Shown: positions 1 to 5,912 of the stretch, piece by piece
Layout: the number at the start of each line of letters is the position of its first letter
How positions within the stretch are numbered: position 1 is the first letter of the stretch
Assembly (NCBI GenBank): GCA_036279835.1
Contig: DASUII010000348.1
Span: 1 to 10,199, forward strand
From: GCA-003244245 sp036279835
Lineage (GTDB): Bacteria > Actinomycetota > Actinomycetes > Mycobacteriales > Pseudonocardiaceae
Reading direction: 5' to 3'
Length of the DNA: 10,199 bases
The notes under the pieces: model-generated
Database searches by the model: none
Told to the model about the DNA's origin: nothing
Seen by the model: only the letters and a program-made list of their open reading frames with translations
Program-made: the position numbers and the translations under genes

Positions 1-1
1 G

Positions 2-211
2 GTCGGCCGCCAACCGTGGATCGTGTGGGGCCAGATGAGAACCGCCGACGCGGTCAACCCCGCGCCAGGTCTGTTCGTCGGCCTTATTGCGGTGCTCGCG
101 GTCTACCTCGTGATGACCATCGGTACGGTCTACGTCCTGCGCCGGATGGCCCGCTATCACCGGCTGATGGCTCCGCAAGAGCACGACGCCGGAGCCGGAG
201 GTGCCCGGTGA
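2..211 (+). CDS. cydA: Cytochrome bd quinol oxidase subunit I, C-terminal end (partial)
   Basis: This is the last 69 codons of CydA, the haem-bearing subunit of the cytochrome bd quinol:O2 oxidoreductase in the cytoplasmic membrane. The reading frame is open from the window edge to the TGA at 209-211. It contains the family's C-terminal signature GRQPW, followed by a variant of the conserved segment leading into RTADAVNPAPG. A final transmembrane helix follows (about positions 80-145, rich in Leu, Val, Ile and Ala), then a short charged cytoplasmic tail with Arg, His and Glu. The stop codon overlaps the GTG start of cydB, which is the usual operon order. The haem-ligand residues lie upstream of the window, so integrity of the whole gene cannot be judged. 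Identification rests on the GRQPW motif plus the adjoining cydB. Confidence 0.93.
   Translation, partial: VGRQPWIVWGQMRTADAVNPAPGLFVGLIAVLAVYLVMTIGTVYVLRRMARYHRLMAPQEHDAGAGGAR
197..201 (+). promoter_or_regulatory. Ribosome binding site of cydB
   Basis: GGAGG lies inside the end of cydA, 6 nt before the GTG at 208. This fixes the cydB start at that GTG, which overlaps the cydA stop (GTGA), and suggests translational coupling. Confidence 0.7.
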
Positions 212-1248
212 GCCTCGCCCAGTGGTCGATCGCCGTGCTGTGGATCGGACTGACGCTCTACGCGCTGCTGGCCGGAGCAGACTTCGGCGCCGGCTTCTGG
301 GATCTGTTCGCCGGGGGAAGCCAGCGAGGTCGTCCGCAGCGGGACCTGATCGAGCATTCCATCGGGCCGGTGTGGGAGGCCAACCACGTCTGACTGATCT
401 TCGTCATCGTGCTGCTGTGGACGGCTTTCCCCACTGTGTTCGCGGCCGTGATGTCCACCTTGTACATACCCTTGACGCTGGTGGCGCTCGGCATCATCGT
501 GCGGGGCGCGGCGTTCGCCTTTCGCAAGGCCAGCGACCAACTTGGGCAGCAACGCCTGTTCGGCGCCGCCTTCGCGCTGTCCCCGGTGCTCACCCCGTTT
601 TTCCTCGGCACCGTGGCCGGCGGCATCGCCTCCGGACGCGTTCCGCTCGGGTTGGCCGCCGGTGACATGGTCATCAGTTGGTACAACCCCACCTCGGTGC
701 TGGGCGGCACGATCGCGGTGGGTATTGCCGCCTATCTCGCGGCGACCTACCTGTGCGCGGACGCCATGCGCGAAGGCAACAGTGAGCTTGCCGAGGCATT
801 CCGACGCCGGGCACTGGTCACCGGCATCGTTCTCGGTGGCGTGGCATTAGGTGGGATCGCGGTGCTGCGCGCCGACGCGCCCCGACTGTTCGACGGCCTG
901 ACACACCGGGCGTTGCCGCTGGTCATCGTCTCGGCCGTGGCGGGCGTGGCCTCGCTGCTGCTGCTACGCCGCCGCTACCTGCTGGTACGGGTCACTGCGG
1001 CGCTGGCGGTCACCGCGGTGTTGTGGGGATGGGCGCTGGCCCAGTACCCATATCTACTCCCACCCCCCGCGACGGCGAATGTCACCATCACTGCCAGCGC
1101 AGCGACTCCGGCCGTACTCTTGGCCACGCTCATCGCGCTGGCCGTCGGCGCAGCGCTGCTCATCCCCTCGCTGCTGTGGCTGTTCGTGCTCTTTCAACGA
1201 GGCCAACGCGCTGACGAGCAGAAGCAACTGAAGGTCAGAGGCCGGTGA
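208..1248 (+). pseudogene. cydB: Cytochrome bd quinol oxidase subunit II, interrupted by an in-frame TGA
   Basis: CydB is the second membrane subunit of cytochrome bd oxidase and pairs with CydA. Read through the stop, the frame would encode about 346 residues, normal for actinobacterial CydB. The N-terminal part (208-390, 61 codons) has the first helix, the segment ADFGAGFWDL, and the family motif VWEANHV. At codon 62 (391-393) there is a TGA where CydB proteins carry Trp (E. coli has WDGNQVWL). The frame then continues at once with LIFVIVLLWTAFP and stays open to the TGA at 1246-1248, including the conserved WYNPTSVL and AQYPYLLPP stretches and several more membrane helices. A one-base change TGG to TGA explains it. 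No other lesion is seen. The next in-frame start (GTG 409) lacks a clear ribosome binding site and would yield a protein without helix 1, so restart is unlikely to restore function. Alternatives are a sequencing error, a recent loss-of-function mutation, or partial readthrough. Family identity is certain; functional status is not. Confidence 0.88.
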
Positions 1249-1909
1249 TGCGGATCCCGGCGTGCGTATGGTGTCGCCGGTTGACCGCGATCAGGTTGGC
1301 GACCAGTGCCTCCACTTGCCCGGCGTTGCGTAACCGCCCGCCGTAGATGCCACGCATGCCAGGTATCGCGTCGGCTAAGGCGCTTACCAGATCCGTGGCT
1401 TCCCGGTCGTCGCCCAACACCAGCACGTCCGTGTCCAGCCGGCTCACCTCGGGGTCATCGAGCAGCACCGCGGAGACATGGTGGAACGCGGCGATCACCC
1501 GAGACTCCGGCAGCAGCGTCTGGGCCTGCTCGGCGGCGCTGCCAGCAGGCACGCCGAGCGGGTACGGACCCCGACTGTCGAAGCCGAGCGGGTTCACACA
1601 GTCGATCACGATCTTGCCAGCCAACGCCGGACGGAGCGAGGTCAGCAGCCCGGCGTGGCCGTCGAAGGGTACCGCCACCACGACCAGGTCTGCCTCGGCC
1701 GCGCAGCCAGCATTGCTCGCACCGCGCACCTGCGGGAAACCGGCCCGCTCCCCCACTAAGGCCGCCGTCTCCGCGGCCCGATGAAGTTCCCGGGAGCCGA
1801 TCACCACCCGCAGCCCGCACAACGCCCACCGATAGGCCAACCCCCGACCCTGCGGACCAGTGCCACCGAGCACGCCGATCGTCAGCTGGGACAGGTCCGC
1901 CTGGGTCAT
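1235..1909 (-). CDS. npdG: NADPH-dependent F420 reductase (F420H2:NADP+ oxidoreductase)
   Basis: A 224-residue cytosolic enzyme that transfers hydride between coenzyme F420 and NADP+. It starts with a Rossmann fold: IGVLGGTGPQGRG at residues 11-23 is the dinucleotide-binding glycine loop typical of this family (usually GGTGxQG). GSR at 38-40 is placed to bind the NADP 2'-phosphate. VVVAVPF at 76-82, IDCVNPL at 102-108, AFHHVSA at 141-147 and the C-terminal AGIRITGL are all recognisable family segments, and the length is normal. The frame is open further upstream to 2125, but that extension is Arg- and Gly-rich with no family similarity. ATG 1909 is preferred because it overlaps the stop of the upstream gene (ATGA) and leaves the fold beginning near residue 10. 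There is no strong ribosome binding site of its own, so translational coupling is likely. It is the last gene of a conjugation-type operon, an unexpected place for it. Its 3' end overlaps cydB by 14 nt on the opposite strand. Confidence 0.92.
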   Translation of the reverse strand: MTQADLSQLTIGVLGGTGPQGRGLAYRWALCGLRVVIGSRELHRAAETAALVGERAGFPQVRGASNAGCAAEADLVVVAVPFDGHAGLLTSLRPALAGKIVIDCVNPLGFDSRGPYPLGVPAGSAAEQAQTLLPESRVIAAFHHVSAVLLDDPEVSRLDTDVLVLGDDREATDLVSALADAIPGMRGIYGGRLRNAGQVEALVANLIAVNRRHHTHAGIRITGL

Positions 1910-2331
1910 GGGCTGATGGCCGGCGGATGGCGGGGTATCGGATCGAGGCACGACACCAGGACCTCCCGGCACTGCGGATCCGGCACCACCACGTCGTTGC
2001 GATCCCGGTACACCAGCTCTCCAGTGGTGTCGATCTCGAGCAGGTAACCGGCCTCGGCCAGCTGGCCTTCGTCCAAGTCGACCAACCGTTCGACTCGGCT
2101 GGGCACTACCCGATAGATGGGCCACGCCAGATCGCCATAGGTCCGATGTAGCTCATCGATGAGGTAGGCCATCTGCTGCTGCCAGGGCAAGGGCATCTCT
2201 TCGGCCAGTGACCGCGGCAACACCACATAGCCCTCGTCGACACCCAGCTTGGCCCCCTCGAGGTGATCCCGTAGCGGAGTGGCCGAAGCCGGCCGACGGG
2301 CTGGCCGCGGGATCGGTTCTGACGCGTACAC
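1906..2331 (-). CDS. Uncharacterised 141-residue protein of the conjugation-type operon
   Basis: I do not assign a function. The GTG start at 2331 is supported by a GGAGG 5 nt upstream. The protein is acidic and soluble, with no signal peptide or membrane segment. The first 25 residues are rich in Pro, Ala and Arg. A compact region from about residue 24 to 130 follows: a short strand YVVLP, an amphipathic helix with SLAEEMPLPWQQQMAYLIDE, then WPIYRVVPS, VDLDEGQLAEAGYLLEID, a charged hairpin ELVYRDRNDVVV, and EVLVSCLDPIP near the end. It contains Cys near residues 121 and 128. It lies 15 nt after the wall-hydrolase gene and overlaps npdG by ATGA, so it is part of the operon. From memory, small proteins of this type occur in actinobacterial transfer clusters without a known role; this is unverified. 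An adaptor or regulatory partner of the secretion apparatus is only a guess. Confidence 0.82.
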   Translation of the reverse strand: MYASEPIPRPARRPASATPLRDHLEGAKLGVDEGYVVLPRSLAEEMPLPWQQQMAYLIDELHRTYGDLAWPIYRVVPSRVERLVDLDEGQLAEAGYLLEIDTTGELVYRDRNDVVVPDPQCREVLVSCLDPIPRHPPAISP

Positions 2332-2336
2332 CTACA

Positions 2337-2341
2337 CCTCC
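2337..2341 (-). promoter_or_regulatory. Ribosome binding site of the 141-residue gene
   Basis: GGAGG on the minus strand sits 5 nt before the GTG at 2331, in the 15-nt gap after the wall-hydrolase stop. It decides the GTG start of that gene. Confidence 0.65.
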
Positions 2342-2346
2342 GGATC

Positions 2347-3351
2347 TCAGGCCTTCGCGACCGGCACCCCTGGCCGGACCGCGAGCGGCATCAGTTCATG
2401 CTCATCGAAGCTCACCGCTCGCTGTCGCAGCGGCACCGTTTGATTAGCCGCCTCGACCATGCGGCCGTTACCGAGGTACATCGCAACGTGGTGGATGGTA
2501 TCCGGGTTCGACGTGTCATAACCCCAGAACAGCAGGTCTCCGGGTTGTGCCTGACGCACCGGCAGCTGGGTGCCGGCCCAGTACTGCTGTGCCGCCACTC
2601 GGGGCAGCGTGACCCCGGCAGACTGGTAGGCCCGCAGCATCAGCCCTGAGCAGTCGTAGGAATTAGGGCCGGTGGCGCCCCAGACATAGGGCTTGCCGAC
2701 TTCGCCCAGCGCGTACTGAATTGCCCGTCCGGCGATCTCGGATGGCGCCGGCAGCGGTGTGGAACAGGAGGCTTTGACGAACTCCGTGACGTCCCCGCCC
2801 ACGGCGCCGATCACATTGACGGCCAGCGGTTCCCATTGGTGGTAGCGCGCCGGGAAGGCCGATCTCTCGATGTCCTGCGCCGAATCCCCGGGACGCTGGG
2901 TTTCCCAACCGGGCACCATCAGCAGCTTGTCGTAGAACTTGTTGATCTCGTAGACCGGATCGGTGACCTGGGCGACGCTGCCCCAGCCTTGGGAGGGACG
3001 CATCTGGAAGATGCCCAGCGAATCCCGGTCGCCGTAGCGCAGGTTATGCAACCGGGACTCGGTCATCCCCGCTTGGATAGCGATCTGCCAGGCCCGTGGC
3101 GGCAGCCGACGCTGCTTGCCGATCGCGATGATCTGCTCGACGATGGCGCGCTGCTCGGTATCGAGGTCGCTGACCCGGATGGCCACTCGCGGCGCTTCCC
3201 GCGGGTCGGTTGTCGCGAGAACCAAGCCGCACGGCGCACCGAACATGAAATCGCCGGAACCGACACCGCCGAGCAGCGTGGAGATCGCGGCCAGCGCGAT
3301 GAGACCGCCGAGCACGCCGATCACCAGGAGTCCGACCAGCCAGCGGCGCAT
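2347..3351 (-). CDS. Membrane-anchored bifunctional peptidoglycan hydrolase (lysozyme-like + NlpC/P60)
   Basis: A 334-residue wall-degrading enzyme expected to open the peptidoglycan for the secretion channel, in the role of CwlT-type or VirB1-type proteins of conjugation systems. Residues 4-30 form one membrane helix, leaving the rest outside the cell. Residues about 65-190 resemble a lytic transglycosylase/lysozyme fold: GMTESRL holds a candidate catalytic Glu98, followed by GDRDSLGIFQMRPSQGWG at 107-124. Residues about 205-325 form an NlpC/P60 peptidase domain with the nucleophile Cys234 in YDCSGL, His288 in HHVAMYLG and Glu300 in MVEAA. This Cys-His-Glu set matches the arrangement known in mycobacterial RipA. 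GDLLFWG at 271-277 is also typical. ATG 3351 is 3 nt after the stop of the upstream gene; the ribosome binding site is weak, so coupling is likely. Domain assignment is firm for NlpC/P60 and good for the lysozyme-like part. Confidence 0.92.
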   Translation of the reverse strand: MRRWLVGLLVIGVLGGLIALAAISTLLGGVGSGDFMFGAPCGLVLATTDPREAPRVAIRVSDLDTEQRAIVEQIIAIGKQRRLPPRAWQIAIQAGMTESRLHNLRYGDRDSLGIFQMRPSQGWGSVAQVTDPVYEINKFYDKLLMVPGWETQRPGDSAQDIERSAFPARYHQWEPLAVNVIGAVGGDVTEFVKASCSTPLPAPSEIAGRAIQYALGEVGKPYVWGATGPNSYDCSGLMLRAYQSAGVTLPRVAAQQYWAGTQLPVRQAQPGDLLFWGYDTSNPDTIHHVAMYLGNGRMVEAANQTVPLRQRAVSFDEHELMPLAVRPGVPVAKA

Positions 3352-3354
3352 GCC

Positions 3355-3948
3355 TCAACCCGCCCGCTCGTAACTGGCAACCCGCCAACCAGCGGGCGTG
3401 GACACCAGCAGCAGCCGCACCACTACCGCAGTGGTGGGCACGTCGACCTCAGCCGAGCTCGCCCCCGCGCTGACGGTCCGCGGCACGTCGATGATCTGCG
3501 CCGCGGGGACGTTCGCCGGGTCAATCGACTGAAGTTGGGGAAACAGGTCGTCAGTGGTGTAGGGCCGCAGCTGCTCAACCCAACGCGCAGCGGTGATGCC
3601 CTTGGGGACGGTAAGAAACCCAGTGACCCAGGAGCGCGCGACGGCCAGTGCGGCGGCTGGCGCCGGGGCGCTCGGGGCCGGAGCGGGAGCCTGCCGGGCA
3701 ATGCCGGCGTCGGCTGGCGCCGAGCGTGACCCCGTGCCGAACGGGCCCGCTGCGGCCTTACGCTCAGCGCTGATCGACGGCGCCGCGAAAGTCGCGCCAC
3801 TGCGGTTGTCAGGCAATACCCGCCCGAGTCCGAGACCGATCGCGACGAGCGCCAACACGGTGCCGGCGAGGTGCTTGGGAGAACGCACTGGCCAGCCCCA
3901 GAACCTGCGGTAGACGGCTGCGCGGCCGCGGTGGGTCCGGATCGGCAC
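3355..3948 (-). CDS. Single-pass conjugal transfer protein, TcpC/VirB8-like
   Basis: A 197-residue protein with a basic cytoplasmic N-terminus (about residues 1-25, many Arg and His) and one membrane helix at 27-45. A linker rich in Ala and Pro (about 50-100) follows, then a small extracellular domain (about 100-197). The last part has a helix with WVTGFL, then YTTDDLFPQL, then beta strands ending in GWRVASYERAG. This layout fits the NTF2-like periplasmic/extracellular domain of VirB8 and TcpC scaffold proteins, which tie channel subunits together. The similarity is by architecture and gene order rather than a decisive motif. The GTG start at 3948 has a GGGGGA-type ribosome binding site a few nt upstream, in the 14-nt gap after the channel gene. 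It has one such domain, whereas Firmicute TcpC has two. Confidence 0.75.
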   Translation of the reverse strand: MPIRTHRGRAAVYRRFWGWPVRSPKHLAGTVLALVAIGLGLGRVLPDNRSGATFAAPSISAERKAAAGPFGTGSRSAPADAGIARQAPAPAPSAPAPAAALAVARSWVTGFLTVPKGITAARWVEQLRPYTTDDLFPQLQSIDPANVPAAQIIDVPRTVSAGASSAEVDVPTTAVVVRLLLVSTPAGWRVASYERAG

Positions 3949-3962
3949 GGCGCGTCCCCCGG

Positions 3963-5912
3963 TCAGTCCACGAACCGGGCGCTGGCACCGTCAGTGGTTT
4001 CCAGGCGGGCTTCAGAGCCGGCTTCCGAGCCGACTTCCAGGCCGGCTGACGGCCGGTACACCACCCACACCGGGCGCCCGGCCACCTCGTCCAGCCCCGC
4101 CTCCTGCGGTGCGCCCCGGGAGCTGCTGACCGCCGAGGGCACATACACCGGATCCTCGCCGACGCGGGTGCGGCCGCGTGCGGGCGCGCTGAATCCGGTC
4201 GGCACCGCAGCCAACCCATCGGGCCGTAACACGCTGCTGCTCGCCCCGGTCAACGCCGCGTCGTCGTACCCCAGGCCAGGGCCACCAAGGGCGGTAGGAC
4301 GGCCAGCGCCGAGCGCCGGCGTGGCCGCCGTGCCAGCACCTCTGCGATCCATTCGCCCGGCCGTGACGATCACCGGTGCGTCAGCCTCTGGACGCACCCG
4401 GCTGCCTGCTAGCGAGCCTGCCGCAGCTGCCGCCGGATCACTCTCAGCGCTGCGGGCCTCCTCCCAGAACCGCTCCGAGGGACTGGCGTCGACATCTGCC
4501 CCGCGCCGGCGCAGCCGGGCCAGTACACCCGGCGGGGGTGCGGGTAGCGCACCACCTACCGCACCGACCGCGAGCTCGGTCATCTGCCACATCCGCCGAA
4601 CCGGCCGAGCCACCAGCAACAACACCACGGTGATCATCCCGGCGAGCAGCATCTGCGCGAGCACCGACATGTTGCGGGTGGGGTCGAAAACCCACACCAT
4701 GACCAACGTGTGCAGTGCGGCCAGCGCTGACAGCACCACGATGTTGAGCAGCGCGGCGCCGACCGCGCGGCCGACGCCGCGTAAAATGTCGTGGTACAAG
4801 ATTGCGATCAGACCGATGATCGGGCCGAGCAGGATCACCACCCGCAGCAGCACCTGAGCCAGCAGCAACGCCGCCTGCGCGAGCAGTTGGAACAGTCCGA
4901 ACATCACCGCCTGCAGGGCCGCCAGGAATCCGACGCCGATCCGGTTGCCGTCCACCCCCTGGAAGTAGCCGTAGGCGCTGCCGGTCCGGTCGGCGATCGC
5001 CTTGTACTCCTGCTTCTTGCGGTCCGCGACACCGGATTTCGGATCGTCCGCGCCGTTGGCGATCTCTTGCTTGGTGTAGGCCTGCGCCCGAAGTAGGTCA
5101 CGGCCGAGCTGGGCAGCCTGCGGACCGTCCGGAGAACCGAATTCCCCGCGTAGCCAGTTGCGGTAGATGATCTGGTCGTGCAGCAGGGTCGGTAGCGCAT
5201 CGCGCTGCTCGATACCGACCTCGTGCAGGAACCCGCTGCGCACGTCGTTGCTGCCCTCGACTAGGACGCCATCGAGCACTTGGGTGTACAGCAGTGGGGT
5301 CAGGTAGGTCGCGGCCGCCAACCAGATGCCGGCCAGCGCCCACGCCGCGCGTTTGCTGACCGCGGCGAGGTCGCCGCGCCAGATCGATCGGAACAGCACG
5401 ATTGCCAGCAGCACCGCGACCAGCCCGAACCACGGTGCGTAGACGCTGTCGTACAGCGCGACCGTGCCCGAGACGATCAGATCGTTCAACGGAGCCAGCA
5501 GGCCCCCATCGGACAGCGCGTAGTGCAGCCCGTTAGTAGCGCCGACGATCGCCTTGCCGATGTCGAAGAGCAGGTTGCCGGTCCAGGTGTCGATCACCGC
5601 ATTCGGGTTGCGCAGGCCCGAAGGACCACAGCCGAGGTCATAGGTGTGCCACACCAGTCCGGCGTAGCCGACCTCGTGGTACGCGCTGTTCGGCGCGCCG
5701 GCCTGCAGCGGAGTCGGATCGATCGCACCGACCATGCCGGACCCGGGCCGTTCCGGGTTGGGTGCCTGTTTGCAGTCGTCGGCTCCGGGGACCTGCGCCA
5801 GCGCTGAGGACCCCCAGGCAGTCGACGGGCTGAGCAGCGCGATGGCCACCATCAGCCCGAGCAGCGCCAACAACGCCGCGATCCGCCGGCCGCGCAGCAC
5901 CTGGAGGATCAT
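3963..5912 (-). CDS. VirB6/TrbL-like polytopic inner-membrane channel protein
   Basis: A 649-residue membrane protein, the probable channel core of the type IV secretion apparatus. Residues 8-38 look like a signal peptide (helix followed by STAWGSSALAQ). An extracellular stretch to about residue 155 contains Cys47 and Cys95, which could pair. Hydrophobic segments follow near 158-176, 188-206, 325-350, 352-373, 384-408 and 416-436, with a hydrophilic loop between 215 and 320. After MWQMTELAVGAVGG near 441-454 comes a soluble tail of about 195 residues rich in Ala, Gly, Pro and Arg, ending in short tandem repeats. A VirB6/TrbL-type protein with helices and a cytoplasmic tail, directly after a VirB4 ATPase gene, is the usual Gram-positive arrangement. 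The ATG at 5912 overlaps the ATPase stop (ATGA), with AGGA 7 nt upstream. Assignment rests on topology and position. Automated annotation may call such proteins TrbL-like or simply membrane protein. Confidence 0.83.
   Translation of the reverse strand: MILQVLRGRRIAALLALLGLMVAIALLSPSTAWGSSALAQVPGADDCKQAPNPERPGSGMVGAIDPTPLQAGAPNSAYHEVGYAGLVWHTYDLGCGPSGLRNPNAVIDTWTGNLLFDIGKAIVGATNGLHYALSDGGLLAPLNDLIVSGTVALYDSVYAPWFGLVAVLLAIVLFRSIWRGDLAAVSKRAAWALAGIWLAAATYLTPLLYTQVLDGVLVEGSNDVRSGFLHEVGIEQRDALPTLLHDQIIYRNWLRGEFGSPDGPQAAQLGRDLLRAQAYTKQEIANGADDPKSGVADRKKQEYKAIADRTGSAYGYFQGVDGNRIGVGFLAALQAVMFGLFQLLAQAALLLAQVLLRVVILLGPIIGLIAILYHDILRGVGRAVGAALLNIVVLSALAALHTLVMVWVFDPTRNMSVLAQMLLAGMITVVLLLVARPVRRMWQMTELAVGAVGGALPAPPPGVLARLRRRGADVDASPSERFWEEARSAESDPAAAAAGSLAGSRVRPEADAPVIVTAGRMDRRGAGTAATPALGAGRPTALGGPGLGYDDAALTGASSSVLRPDGLAAVPTGFSAPARGRTRVGEDPVYVPSAVSSSRGAPQEAGLDEVAGRPVWVVYRPSAGLEVGSEAGSEARLETTDGASARFVD
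3997..4044 (-). repeat. Four imperfect 12-nt tandem repeats in the tail of the channel protein
   Basis: Units at 3997-4008, 4009-4020, 4021-4032 and 4033-4044 share the pattern (g/a)(c/t)ttc-agccg on the plus strand. They encode about residues 624-639 as GLEV, GSEA, GSEA, RLET. The repeat is in frame, so copy-number change would only lengthen or shorten the tail by four residues. Confidence 0.6.

Noticed and set aside
391..393. Selenocysteine insertion or UGA-as-Trp recoding at the cydB TGA
   Set aside because: CydB is not a known selenoprotein family. Trp is encoded by TGG throughout the window, and TGA terminates the other genes, including the ATGA overlaps.
1910..2125. Upstream extension of npdG to a start at 2125
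   Set aside because: The extra 72 residues are Arg/Gly/Pro-rich with no family similarity, overlap the well-supported 141-residue gene in another frame, and precede a Rossmann fold that needs no leader.
2836..4857. Long plus-strand open frames (2836-3729 and 3871-4857) opposite the hydrolase, TcpC-like and channel genes
   Set aside because: Composition is Arg/Ala/Ser/Pro-rich and the minus-strand genes have domains, membrane helices and ordered spacing, so these are shadows.
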